From the NCBI GenBank assembly GCA_963827705.1, contig CAWHBN010000010.1, positions 62,001 through 126,000 on the forward strand: a stretch of 64,000 bases of DNA. Direction: 5' to 3'. Position 1 is the stretch's first letter; the number at the start of each line of letters is the position of its first letter. Position numbers and translations under genes: made by a program. Shown here in pieces: positions 1 to 8,014 of this stretch. This DNA is from JACDAN01 sp963827705 (GTDB lineage: Bacteria; Actinomycetota; Thermoleophilia; Gaiellales; Gaiellaceae). Under the pieces are notes generated by a model that did not search any database, was not told the origin of the DNA, and was given only the letters and a program-made list of their open reading frames with translations.

Positions 1-2201
1 TAGTCCGCCGGGTTGAGCGGCTTCAGCTGGCACTTCAGGATGTTCTCCGCGAGCGGCCCGCCGGCGACTTGGCGAGGCGAGGAGTGTCGCGCGAGCCTGG
101 GGTCGGCATCGCACGCCGTCATGTCCGTGACGGGCGTGGAGAAGGTGACGTCGCCCGTCAGGTAGCAGAGATCGAACGCCGTCGCCGGTTTCGCCTGGAT
201 GACCGCCGCCTGGGTGCGCACGGAGTTGATTGTCTCCTTCGGCGCGCTGACCGTCAGGTTCGACAGCCAGGTGTCCATGACCAGCAACGAGTTCAGCGTC
301 ACCGCCGCGACCTGCGATGGCGTCGCGGGCAACAGAGCCGTCCCATAGCGCCACATCACCTGATTGCCGTGATTGCCACCGTTGGCCGCGTCGATGCGGG
401 CACGCTCCGCGAAGCTGCGCCAGATGTAGTGGATGCCCTGTTCGTCGTATCCGCGCGAGTCGATGATCGGCAATTTGCCGAGGTTCGCGCCGCTGGCGAC
501 GATGCCGGCGCGGTAGGCCGTGCTCAGCGCCGCGATGTCGGCGACGCTGCGGGCCGCCATGCGGTTCGAATCGGCGTCGAAGCCGCCGATCTTCTCGTTC
601 AGGGTGACGAACTCGTCGGGCGTGATCGCACCTGCCAACAAAGCGTTCAGGCCATACTGAATGCCGACGTTGTCGCCCGTCTGCCGGGCGCGCAGGGTGC
701 CGGGAACGATGCCGGCCGTCGTGCCCCAGACGGAGGTGGCGAGGTCGGCGTCGCCGCAGCGCGTGCCGTTCGGATTGGTCACAGGGTCGTAGACCAGCGC
801 GGCGGGCAGCAGGCAGTTGTTGCGCGGCGCGCCGACCGGCGCCAGCGCTCCGGTCGTCGAGTTGATGACCAGGACCGGCACGTAATTGCCCGGCTTGTTG
901 TTGTGGCCGAACGCGTTGTTCCACGATTGGCAGCCGAGATGGTCGAGATGGCCGTTGATCGCGGTCTTCTTGGCGTTGATCTGCGCCTGCGTGAGGCCGC
1001 TCGTCAACGCCGCCCATTCCGGACTCGCGTAGAAGTTGACAAGTAGGACGCAATCCCCGACCTCTTGGCCGGTGGTGATCGAGTCAGGGTAGTCGCAACT
1101 CGGCTGGATCCCGTCGAGCAGTCCGGGATAGATCGACGCGGCGGTGTTCTGCTGGATCGAGCCGCCCGAGCAGCCGTTGCCAAGCGTGTACGTGATCTCG
1201 CCGTAGGTGTCGGCGACGTGCTCCTTCATCATCATCAGCGTCTCGGCGTTCAGGACGCGGTTCGAGTTGTAGAGCGAATCGGTGAGGCTGTTGTCGACGA
1301 CCATGAAGCCGCGCGACAGCGCCGCGTTGTCGGCCCAGTTCTGTTCGGTGCGGAATTGCAGCCGCGGCTGGCCCGTCGACGCGCCGAAGGTGTAGACGAC
1401 CTTGCCGTTCCACTGCGCCTGTGGCGAGAGCGCCGACCACGGCTTGCTGGGGTCGAACAGAACCGCGATGTCGTAGATGCCGCGATTTATCGTTCCGCGC
1501 TCCACGCGCACGATGTACGGCACCGTCAATCCGGCGGTCGTAGTGGTCATGGAAAGGTCTTCCGGCGCGCTGCCCGGGGTGTACGGCTTGAAGCAGTTGT
1601 TGGTCGGCGGCGCGGCCGGCGGGCTCGGATCCGGCAGCGCGCTCGAGCAGCCTGCGGTGGTCGTCCGGTAGAAGAGCTTGTACTCCGTCGCGATATTGCA
1701 TTGCGCGTCGATCGCGAAGGTCGACAGGCCGCTCGCGTTACTCGCCGGCGTACTGCCCGAAGCTGGTACAGGCGTCGGCGTCGCGCAGATCCAGGGCGTC
1801 GTCTGCGAGCCCAGCAGCACCGGTCCGCCGATCGGATGATTGGTGATGGCGATCGAAGCGCGCGGCCGGCCAAGGCCTCGGCCGTTCGAGTCCGCGAGAA
1901 ATTCGTTCTGCCCCACCTTCAGCCCGGTGAGCACCCCGCGCATGGTGCGTGCCGCCGTATCGGTGTGGAAGGCGGCCGTCACGTCGAGGCCGTTGAGCCA
2001 CAGCGTTACCTGGTGAAGCGGCACGGTCCCTGGCACACGCACCTCGACCAGCGCGTCGCCGCCGCTGACGTGGTCCGCTCGGTTCGAAAGGGTCAGGATT
2101 TCGAATTGACCCGATGCGGCGACTTTTGCAGATGCCGCGACAGTCGACGCGACGGCGACAGAAACGAACAGGGCCGCGAGAACGCACAAGAGCTTCGACA
2201 T
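1..2201 (-). CDS. Secreted DUF6351-like protein with tannase-like serine motif (3' end outside window)
   Basis: Open without a stop for 733 codons from an ATG at 2201-2199 to the window edge, so the C-terminus is missing. Residues 1-25 (MSKLLCVLAALFVSVAVAST...) form a signal peptide. The next part (ILTLSNRADHVSGGDALVEV) matches what I remember of the DUF6351 family of roughly 700-750 residue actinobacterial secreted proteins. Around residue 345 there is a G-C-S-G-G-S motif like the nucleophile elbow of tannase/feruloyl-esterase type alpha/beta hydrolases, which suggests an extracellular esterase, but the substrate is unknown. It is the first gene of this strand here, and the neighbour across the spacer runs the other way. 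The family name is from memory; the signal peptide and Ser motif are seen. Confidence 0.75.
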   Translation of the reverse strand, partial: MSKLLCVLAALFVSVAVASTVAASAKVAASGQFEILTLSNRADHVSGGDALVEVRVPGTVPLHQVTLWLNGLDVTAAFHTDTAARTMRGVLTGLKVGQNEFLADSNGRGLGRPRASIAITNHPIGGPVLLGSQTTPWICATPTPVPASGSTPASNASGLSTFAIDAQCNIATEYKLFYRTTTAGCSSALPDPSPPAAPPTNNCFKPYTPGSAPEDLSMTTTTAGLTVPYIVRVERGTINRGIYDIAVLFDPSKPWSALSPQAQWNGKVVYTFGASTGQPRLQFRTEQNWADNAALSRGFMVVDNSLTDSLYNSNRVLNAETLMMMKEHVADTYGEITYTLGNGCSGGSIQQNTAASIYPGLLDGIQPSCDYPDSITTGQEVGDCVLLVNFYASPEWAALTSGLTQAQINAKKTAINGHLDHLGCQSWNNAFGHNNKPGNYVPVLVINSTTGALAPVGAPRNNCLLPAALVYDPVTNPNGTRCGDADLATSVWGTTAGIVPGTLRARQTGDNVGIQYGLNALLAGAITPDEFVTLNEKIGGFDADSNRMAARSVADIAALSTAYRAGIVASGANLGKLPIIDSRGYDEQGIHYIWRSFAERARIDAANGGNHGNQVMWRYGTALLPATPSQVAAVTLNSLLVMDTWLSNLTVSAPKETINSVRTQAAVIQAKPATAFDLCYLTGDVTFSTPVTDMTACDADPRLARHSSPRQVAGGPLAENILKCQLKPLNPAD

Positions 2202-2365
2202 GACGCCTCCCAGGTGGGTGGGCATTTCAATCGCCGGAGCTTAATGTGGTCGGCCGCCTGGGGGGGTCAAGTTATCTTGTTTCGTCCCGGCACCGTTGTC
2301 TGTTCAGCCGACATTCCGTGGGAACGCGGTCGGCCGGTAGCCGACCCACGCCCTGGGGTTCGCGC

Positions 2366-2754
2366 GTGGCCGCAAGTCTCGCGCTCGTAGCGGCGTTCCT
2401 CTTCGCGCTGGCGGCGACACTCCAGCAGAAGGGGGCGTTGAACCTCCCGACGATCTCGCTGGCCGACCCGATGTCGCTCGTGCGCCTCGCGGGCCAGACG
2501 ACCTGGCTGATCGGCACGCTTGCGCTGTTCACGGGTTACCTGTTCCAGGCCGGCGCACTCGACCGAGGCCGTCTGTCGATCATCCAGCCGCTGCTCGTCA
2601 CGACGGTCGTATTCGCCCTGCCGCTCGGCTACTTCCTGACGAAGCAGCACGTGGGTCGTCGGGAGGTGATCGGCGCGGTCGTCATCATCATCGGGCTCGG
2701 CTTGTTCGTGTACTTCGGCGACCCGGCGGGGGGTAAGGAGAGTCGCGCTGGCCG
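2366..2754 (+). pseudogene. N-terminal half of a DMT/EamA-type membrane transporter
   Basis: From a GTG at 2366 the frame encodes about 120 residues with four hydrophobic segments. LALVAAFLFALAATLQQKGA and the GRLSIIQPLLVTTVVFALP stretch are typical of the first half of drug/metabolite (EamA-like) transporters. After FGDPAGGKE near 2740 similarity ends and the frame runs into low-quality sequence to a stop at 2842. Full-length family members have about 280-300 residues and ten helices, so more than half is missing. The next gene begins at once in another frame. A further upstream GTG at 2246 would only add residues that do not look like protein. It is either a real deletion remnant or an assembly join. 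Confidence 0.6.
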
Positions 2755-3369
2755 ATGGCCGGCGCCGTGCTCGCGGCGATCGTCCTCACGATCCTGCTGC
2801 CAGACACGGTGCGCTTGGGCCCGCAGTGGTTGCTGCCGTTGATCGAAGTGGTGTTGCTCGTGGCCGTGATCGCGGGCGACCCGGGCAAGATCAACCGCCG
2901 CACGCGCTGGCTTCGCGCGCTTTCGATCGTGCTCGTCTCGGTGCTCGTGCTCGGCGCACTGTGGGCAACCTTGCAGCTGATCGACGATCTCATCCACGGC
3001 GGCGCGGTGACGAACTCGGCGAGCGAGCTGCTCGAGGCCGGAACGATTGTCTGGGTGTCGAACAACATCGCGTTCGCGCTTCTCTACTGGGAGCTCGACG
3101 GCGGCGGCGCCGCAGCGCGCGCTTACCACCTTCCAACCCATTACGGCTTCGCATTCCCCCAGCAACTGAACCCGGGGATTGCGTCTCCCGGCTGGCGGCC
3201 CCGGTTCATCGACTACCTGTACCTGGGCTTCACCAACGCGACTGCCTTCAGCCCGACCGACGCCATGCCGCTTGCGCCCTGGGCGAAGATCGCGATGGCG
3301 GTGCAGGCATTCGTCTCGCTCGCCATCCTCGGGCTCGTCATCGCAAGGGCCGTGAACGTGTTCACGTAA
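2755..3369 (+). CDS. Hypothetical multi-pass membrane protein (DUF1345-like)
   Basis: A 204-residue membrane protein with about five hydrophobic segments. The C-terminal block YLYLGFTNATAFSPTDAMPL followed by a last helix (VSLAILGLVIARAVNVF) resembles the DUF1345-type ion-channel-like membrane proteins common in actinobacteria. The ATG has AAGGAG at 2735-2740, a little far away. The sequence RWP just upstream of this ATG also looks like family sequence, so the true N-terminus may be lost in the junction with the truncated transporter before it. No catalytic motif is visible. Function unknown; ion conduction would be a guess. Confidence 0.6.
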   Translation: MAGAVLAAIVLTILLPDTVRLGPQWLLPLIEVVLLVAVIAGDPGKINRRTRWLRALSIVLVSVLVLGALWATLQLIDDLIHGGAVTNSASELLEAGTIVWVSNNIAFALLYWELDGGGAAARAYHLPTHYGFAFPQQLNPGIASPGWRPRFIDYLYLGFTNATAFSPTDAMPLAPWAKIAMAVQAFVSLAILGLVIARAVNVFT

Positions 3370-3427
3370 CTGTCTCCCCGAAATGTCTGGTGCAATCGGG
3401 CTCGTCGCGTTTGGATACGGTGGCGCC

Positions 3428-3742
3428 ATGGCCGAAGTGGTCGAGACACACGACCTCACGGCGCCCTCACAGGACGGCTGGACGCTCGATTACCGGATCC
3501 GGCGCGAGGACGGCGAGGAGCTCCACGCCGAGGTTCGCTGCTGGAAAAAGGCCCACGCCGCCGCCGAGCGAGCAGCGAACGCCGAGGCTCTCGCAGCGAT
3601 CGCGGACCGTGGCAGCGCCGCTGCGCTCGAGTACGCGGAGCAGGTGGAGTCCCCGGCGAAGCGTGGCGCGGTGCTGGTCTCGATCTGGTTCGACCCCGCT
3701 GACGACGGCAATCTGCGCCGTCGGGTCAGCTACGAGCGCTAG
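3428..3742 (+). CDS. Small hypothetical protein
   Basis: A soluble protein of about 104 residues starting MAEVVETHDLTAPSQDGW, rich in Ala, Glu and Arg, with a central helix (KKAHAAAERAANAEALAAIA) and a beta-rich end (AVLVSIWFDPADDG). I chose ATG 3428 over 3383 because the upstream residues are unlike a folded N-terminus. No family recognised. Its last 25 bases (3715-3739) recur exactly at 4838-4862, which links this gene to the disturbed region downstream. Confidence 0.55.
   Translation: MAEVVETHDLTAPSQDGWTLDYRIRREDGEELHAEVRCWKKAHAAAERAANAEALAAIADRGSAAALEYAEQVESPAKRGAVLVSIWFDPADDGNLRRRVSYER
3715..3739 (+). repeat. 25-bp direct repeat, copy 1
   Basis: GCGCCGTCGGGTCAGCTACG followed by AGCGC is the last coding part of the small gene ending at 3742. 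The same 25 bases occur at 4838-4862 in the same direction, 1.1 kb away, with weaker similarity continuing upstream (GCTGACGAC against GCTGATGAC). Such flanking repeats can come from duplication of the gene end or from insertion of the DNA between them. Confidence 0.85.
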
Positions 3743-4189
3743 GAGGTCGAGGCGCGTCGTTTGCGCGCGCTCAGCTGGAACCGCTCCCCGAAAAGGGGCC
3801 TGCAAGGATCCTGTAAGTCCTGCGCCTCGCGCGGCGTTTCGCCACGCTCACTCGCGTCGCACCACAACGCATGATCGCCTGCACAGGCACGTCGATGCGT
3901 CTGAACGCTGTCCACGTCTACACGCTCGAGGCGCGAGACGGCGGGACGATCGCAAGACCGATGAGTCCGTCAAAGGACTCCCCGCCAGACTCTTCAAGAG
4001 GCCGCTCCAGAACACATGAACAAATCGATCGAGAATGGGCTCAACGCCCTGAAGGCCAAGGCCCAACGGCGAACGACCATCGAGATTCGAGTTCGACGCT
4101 TGGCGACGGAAGGTGAGCCTGACGCGTAACGTCCCATCGTTGCTGCGACACGTAGTCAGACCGACTAGCCGGCGGATCGGAGGTGTCTG
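3743..4189. other. 447-bp region without a confident gene
   Basis: Lower in GC and coding bias than its surroundings. Small open frames exist: 3871-4116 (+), and 4016-4129 (+), a 37-residue Lys/Arg-rich peptide starting MNKSIENGLNALKAKAQRRT with no clear ribosome site. Neither has recognisable similarity. No repeats, RNA gene or terminator hairpin were seen. A long open frame on the other strand crosses the next gene and looks like a shadow. It may be decayed sequence between the two direct repeats. Confidence 0.4.
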
Positions 4190-4609
4190 ATGACGGGGAA
4201 GGTCGAGTGGCTGAATGACTCCGTGTTCCAGTGGGGACGGTGGACAGCAGCGGCACCGTTCGTGATCGAGAGCTCGGACGAGGTGTCCTTTACCGCCACG
4301 GAGGGACGCGATATCTACATCCACGAAGTCGACCGCAGCGGCTCGGTGCTGCTGACGTCCGTTGACCCGAACCCGCAGCCCCTCGCGAGCTTTGGAGACC
4401 CCGGGGTCTTCCTGACCATCACGTTCGCGACTGGTCTGGTGGAGGAACTATCCGGTCCCCTCCACACACCCATCCGAGTCGACGGAGTTCAGACCCTGCG
4501 GCTCAGCCAACGGATCCTGATCGGGAACGACTCCCTAGTGAGCATCGATTACATCGCGGTCGTCGATGCGCACTGCATCTTCGAGCGCCTCTCTGACCAG
4601 GGCTTCTAA
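4190..4609 (+). CDS. Hypothetical protein, beta-rich
   Basis: A 139-residue protein preceded by a good ribosome site (GGAGGTGTCTG then ATG). It has no signal peptide or membrane segment. It is rich in short beta-type stretches (FVIESSDEVSFTA, VLLTSVDPNPQPLASF, LRLSQRILIGNDSLVSIDYI), suggesting an all-beta fold. I do not recognise a family. Codon use is less GC-biased than in the flanking genes, and it lies between the two copies of a 25-bp direct repeat, so it may be acquired DNA. Confidence 0.6.
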   Translation: MTGKVEWLNDSVFQWGRWTAAAPFVIESSDEVSFTATEGRDIYIHEVDRSGSVLLTSVDPNPQPLASFGDPGVFLTITFATGLVEELSGPLHTPIRVDGVQTLRLSQRILIGNDSLVSIDYIAVVDAHCIFERLSDQGF

Positions 4610-4900
4610 AGACCAGGGCAGTCGAGTAGGCCCCTTTTCCGCTCGGCCCACTTCTCTCCTGATCGGACCGTGCAAGATCGGAGAATCAACGACGTGATCG
4701 CCGGCAACATGGTCGAACGCGACCGCGCGTAGTAGGTGCCTAGAGTTCCAAGCGAGCCAGATTGACCACGATCCCTGCAGAATCGCGCCCCGAAGAATCT
4801 GCGAGGTTGATGGCCGGCGCCGGGCTGATGACAATCGGCGCCGTCGGGTCAGCTACGAGCGCGCTCCCGCGTAGCGAGGCGGCGCCGGTGGAGCTCGCCG
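4610..4900. other. 291-bp spacer with the second copy of the 25-bp direct repeat (4838-4862)
   Basis: Follows the hypothetical gene ending at 4609 and meets the 3' end of the ECF sigma gene. The only structure I see is the repeat at 4838-4862, which duplicates the end of the gene at 3428-3742. No convincing terminator or gene is visible. Confidence 0.5.
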
Positions 4901-6136
4901 TCACCGATCGGGCCTCACACCCGTCACGTCTTGTGCGCGACGGAGTCGTGCGGCTCGCGTCGTCAGATAGCGCTGCTCTGGCAGGCTGGTCGTCCTCGCG
5001 GCCGCAGCCCGGTAGTCAGCCAGCGCCTGCTCCGTGTGACCCGCCTGCTCCAACAAGTGCGCCCGGACGGCGTGGAGGCGGTAGTGGCCACGCAGAGGCT
5101 CCTCGACCTCGCCGAGGAGCGCCAACCCGGCGTCGGGGCCTTCGGCCATCGCCGCCGCGACGGCGCGGTTGAGCCTGACGACCGGATTTCCGCTGATCTG
5201 CTCCAGCACCCCGTAGAGGGCGAGAATCTGCGGCCAGTCGGTGTCCTCGGCCGTCGGAGCCTGGTCGTGCAGCGCCGCAATCGCCGCCTGGATCCTGTAC
5301 TCGCCCACCGGTCCTTTGCCCATCGCGGCGTTCAGCACGGCGACGCCTTCGGCGACGAGCTCTCGATCCCACAGCGTTCGATCCTGATCGTCCAGGGTGA
5401 TCAGCTCTCCCGCAGCGTCGGCTCGCGCGGGACGTCTGGCGTCGATCAACAGCATCAGAGCCAGCAGGCCGGCGACCTCGCCGTCGTCCGGAAGCATCCG
5501 GTGCACGATCCGCGTCAGGCGGATCGCCTCCTCGGTGAGCTCCACGCGCTGAAGCTCGGAGCCCGAGCTGCTCGTGTAGCCCTCGTTGAAGATCAGGTAG
5601 AGCACGTGGAGCACCGCGCGAAGCCGCTCGGCCTGCTGGCCGGGTGACGGCATCCGGAATGGGACGCCGGATGCCTTGATGCGCTGCTTCGCCCTGCTGA
5701 TGCGCTGCGCCATCGTCGCCTCGTCGACGAGGAACGCCCGCGCGATCTCGGCCGTCGTGAGCCCGCCGACCGCGCGCAGCGTCAGGGCGACGGCCGATGC
5801 CGGCGTCAACGCCGGGTGGCAGCACATGAAGAGCAGGATCAGGCTGTCGTCCTGCTCGGAGACCTCGCCCGGCGGGTGCTCCTGCAACGCCATGCGCTCC
5901 CGCTCTCTGCGGGACTGGTCGCTCCGCCACTGGTCGATCAGGCGCCGAGCCGCGGTCTGGACGAGCCAGCCGCGCGGGTTCTCGGGAACGCCGTCGCGAG
6001 GCCAGCGCGAGGCGGCTGCGATGAGCGCTTCCTGCACCGCGTCCTCCGCCGCCGCGAAGTCGCCGTACCTCCGGACGAGCGTGCCGAGGACCTCCGGCGC
6101 GAGGTCGCGCAGCAGGTCCTCGGCACTCGTGTTCAG
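4901..6136 (-). CDS. ECF42-type RNA polymerase sigma factor (DUF6596 C-terminal domain)
   Basis: A sigma-70 family factor of the ECF42 group. Region 2 includes AVQEALIAAASRWPRDGVPE and GWLVQTAARRLIDQWRSDQ; region 4 includes LRAVGGLTTAEIARAFLVDE; then comes the long C-terminal domain typical of the group (VLYLIFNEGY, ALLALLYLID-like helices). The first ATG in frame (6037) would delete half of region 2. The frame stays open up to the stop of the YCII gene, where the only plausible start is a CTG at 6136-6134 within CTGA, giving 411 residues, the normal length. This implies translational coupling. ECF42 factors lack a classical anti-sigma factor and are usually paired with DGPF proteins, as here. 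Autoregulation is likely from the promoter at 6614-6640. Confidence 0.9.
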   Translation of the reverse strand: MNTSAEDLLRDLAPEVLGTLVRRYGDFAAAEDAVQEALIAAASRWPRDGVPENPRGWLVQTAARRLIDQWRSDQSRRERERMALQEHPPGEVSEQDDSLILLFMCCHPALTPASAVALTLRAVGGLTTAEIARAFLVDEATMAQRISRAKQRIKASGVPFRMPSPGQQAERLRAVLHVLYLIFNEGYTSSSGSELQRVELTEEAIRLTRIVHRMLPDDGEVAGLLALMLLIDARRPARADAAGELITLDDQDRTLWDRELVAEGVAVLNAAMGKGPVGEYRIQAAIAALHDQAPTAEDTDWPQILALYGVLEQISGNPVVRLNRAVAAAMAEGPDAGLALLGEVEEPLRGHYRLHAVRAHLLEQAGHTEQALADYRAAAARTTSLPEQRYLTTRAARLRRAQDVTGVRPDR

Positions 6137-6576
6137 CGCCTGCCGCCGGCGGTCTGCAGGTAGCTCTCCATCTCGGCGACGTCACTGGGCGATTGCTCCA
6201 TCACCTGCCGAAGCTGGATCGGCTGCTGCGTCGGCACGCCGCCAGGCCCGGGCACGGCGGAGAGCTTCGCGGCGATCTCAATCGCCCGCTCCTCCGACTC
6301 GACGTCGACGATCTGGAAGCCCGCCAGCCACTCCTTGAACTCCTGAAACGGCCCGTCGGTGACCACGGGCGCTCCCAGGCCGTCGGAGGTGACGATCTTG
6401 GCGAGATCGGGCCCGACGAGGACCTCGGACTGAACGCGCTCCCCGCTCGCCGTGAGCTCCTCGCGAATGGCGCCGTAGTAGTCGAGGTGTGCGGCGATCT
6501 CCTCCGGCGTCCACTCGTCCATCGGCGCCTCGACGACGCCGCTCTGGAAATTCACTCCCAACAGGTATCTGGCCAT
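6133..6576 (-). CDS. YCII/DGPF family protein, ECF42 partner
   Basis: A 147-residue protein with the characteristic block VVTDGPFQEFKEWLAGFQIV of YCII-related (DGPF) proteins, preceded by MARYLLGVNFQSG. The gene sits directly upstream of the ECF42 sigma factor and their coding regions overlap by four bases, so the two are co-translated. A strong ribosome site (GAGGAGGGAAC) precedes the ATG. In Streptomyces such DGPF proteins belong to the ECF42 regulon and are thought to be needed for its signalling; their biochemical activity is unknown. The C-terminus carries an extra tail (QPIQLRQVMEQSPSDVAEME) beyond the minimal domain. Confidence 0.9.
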   Translation of the reverse strand: MARYLLGVNFQSGVVEAPMDEWTPEEIAAHLDYYGAIREELTASGERVQSEVLVGPDLAKIVTSDGLGAPVVTDGPFQEFKEWLAGFQIVDVESEERAIEIAAKLSAVPGPGGVPTQQPIQLRQVMEQSPSDVAEMESYLQTAGGRR

Positions 6577-6613
6577 GTTCCCTCCTCGTTTCGCGGTTGC
6601 CTGTCAACACCAG

Positions 6614-6640
6614 GACGGAGCCGCCGTGTCGTTCTCGACA
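6614..6640 (-). promoter_or_regulatory. Predicted ECF42-dependent promoter
   Basis: On the minus strand TGTCGA (6640-6635) is followed after 17 bases by CGTC (6617-6614), about 38 bases before the DGPF start codon. From memory the ECF42 target motif defined in Streptomyces venezuelae is TGTCGA at -35 and CGA/TC at -10, so this fits an autoregulated sigma/DGPF operon. Confidence 0.7.
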
Positions 6641-6645
6641 TCCGG

Positions 6646-7047
6646 TCACTCCTCGTCGGCGCCGTGCTCCGCCAGCCAGGCCTTTGCGACGCGCTTCTGC
6701 GCGCGCGTCAGCCAGGCGACCGCCACGAGCTCGTACAGCTCCTCGCGGTCCATGCGGGCGAGGTCCGGGATGCGCACCAGCACCGCCGGGTAGCCCCGGA
6801 AGTGAGGCGTGGTGAAGTAGAGGCCTCGGTCGTCGGCTAAGAGGAGCTCCTTCTCTTCCAGGCCGTCGACGCGGAACATGAGCACGTCGTCGAGGCGCTC
6901 CCCGGTCTCCGAGTCGATCGCGTCCGGCCGCCGGCTGCGGTGAAAGCAGAACATCTTCCCGTGGACGTGGTACGAAGGACGGCCGTCGTCGGACACCTCC
7001 TTCGTCACCAGCGGCATGGCGAGCGCGAGCTCGTCGAGGTCGGCCAT
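6646..7047 (-). CDS. MmcQ/YjbR family protein
   Basis: About 133 residues, starting MADLDELALAMPLVTKEVSD. It has the YjbR-type cysteine/His region (GKMFCFHR), the central block LYFTTPHFRGYPAVLVRI and the closing helix ELYELVAVAWLTRAQKRVAK. Members are small proteins with a DNA-binding-like double-wing fold, but most have no proven function. I prefer ATG 7047 over 7065 because conserved sequence begins there. The gene is upstream of the DGPF/sigma pair in the same direction, but the ECF42 promoter lies between them, so it is probably a separate unit. Confidence 0.8.
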   Translation of the reverse strand: MADLDELALAMPLVTKEVSDDGRPSYHVHGKMFCFHRSRRPDAIDSETGERLDDVLMFRVDGLEEKELLLADDRGLYFTTPHFRGYPAVLVRIPDLARMDREELYELVAVAWLTRAQKRVAKAWLAEHGADEE

Positions 7048-7119
7048 CGTTGCGATGCCGCCCACTCTGCGCGGCGCCTAGGCACACGTCAATCTCGCCC
7101 TGGGCAAAGCGCGATGAGT

Positions 7120-7142
7120 TTTCGACGCGGGAGCAGTCGAAA
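7120..7142. promoter_or_regulatory. Inverted repeat upstream of the hydrolase gene
   Basis: TTTCGAC (7120-7126) and GTCGAAA (7136-7142) form a perfect 7-bp inverted repeat with a 9-bp gap, ending five bases before the ATG at 7148. Its place in the divergent spacer suggests an operator; the cognate regulator is unknown. Confidence 0.35.
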
Positions 7143-7147
7143 CTGAC

Positions 7148-8014
7148 ATGACGACACACATGCTCGAAACCGCCGGGGCCGAGATCGCCTACGACGTCCG
7201 TGGCCCCCTGCCCACCACCGACGGACGCCCACCACTGTTCATGATCGGTCAGCCGATGGAGGCCGGCGGCTTCGCCACGCTGGCGTCGCACTTCCCGGAC
7301 CGGACCGTGGTCACCTATGACCCGCGCGGCCTCGGCCGCAGCGTTCGCAAGGACGGCCGGGTCGACCATGTGCCCACCGTTCAGGCGGACGACGTCCACG
7401 CCGTCATCGAGGCGCTCGGCGCCGGCCCCGTCGAAATGTTCGCGAGCAGTGGCGGCGCGGTGGCTGCGCTCGCGCTCGTTGCGGCCTATCCCGACGACGT
7501 GACAATCCTGGTGGCCCACGAGCCGCCGCTCATCCCGGTGCTCCCCGATGCCGCTGGGGCCGAGCGCGCCCGCGCCGCCGTTCGCGACGCGTACGAGGCC
7601 AAGGGCTCGGGCGCCGGCATGGCGGCCTTCATCGCGATGACGTCCTGGCGAGGCGAGTTCAGCGACGAGTACTTCGCGCAACCCACGCCGGATCCCGCGC
7701 AGTTCGGGATGCCGGCCGAGGACGACGGCTCCCGCGACGACCCGCTGCTGTCCGACCGGTCCTGGGCAGTCAGCAGCTATCGCCCCGACGTCGCGGCGCT
7801 GACCGCAGCGCCGACGCGCATCGTGATCGCCGTAGGCGAGGAGTCGATGGACACCTTCACCGGACGCACGACGGTCGCCACTGCCGAGCTGCTCGGTCAG
7901 CAGGCGACCGTGTTCCCGAGCCACCACGGCGGCTTCCTCGGCGGCGAGTTCGGATACGCCGGTCAACCCGAAGCCTTCGCGCGCAAGCTGCACGAAGTGC
8001 TCGACGACGGCTGA
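7148..8014 (+). CDS. Alpha/beta hydrolase
   Basis: A 288-residue soluble alpha/beta hydrolase. Seen are the oxyanion-side strand (PPLFMIGQPMEAGGF), the strand-turn VVTYDPRGLGRSVRKDG, the nucleophile elbow FASSGGAVAALALVAAYPDD near residues 97-112 (Ser within ASSGG, an imperfect GxSxG), and the catalytic His region FPSHHGGFLGGEF near residue 257. The substrate cannot be read. Its stop overlaps the next start (TGATG), so hydrolase and FAD-linked oxidase are probably co-translated and may act in one catabolic or detoxifying route. Confidence 0.85.
   Translation: MTTHMLETAGAEIAYDVRGPLPTTDGRPPLFMIGQPMEAGGFATLASHFPDRTVVTYDPRGLGRSVRKDGRVDHVPTVQADDVHAVIEALGAGPVEMFASSGGAVAALALVAAYPDDVTILVAHEPPLIPVLPDAAGAERARAAVRDAYEAKGSGAGMAAFIAMTSWRGEFSDEYFAQPTPDPAQFGMPAEDDGSRDDPLLSDRSWAVSSYRPDVAALTAAPTRIVIAVGEESMDTFTGRTTVATAELLGQQATVFPSHHGGFLGGEFGYAGQPEAFARKLHEVLDDG

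Noticed and set aside
69..2390. Two long plus-strand frames opposite the first gene
   Set aside because: Arg/Val/Asp-rich shadow sequence of the minus-strand gene with no domain pattern; the minus frame has a signal peptide and family motifs.
4535..4834. 99-residue minus-strand frame
   Set aside because: Overlaps the end of the plus-strand gene at 4190-4609 and has no ribosome site or family sequence.
6278..7993. 571-residue minus-strand frame
   Set aside because: Crosses the hydrolase, MmcQ and DGPF genes in the wrong frame; high-GC shadow.
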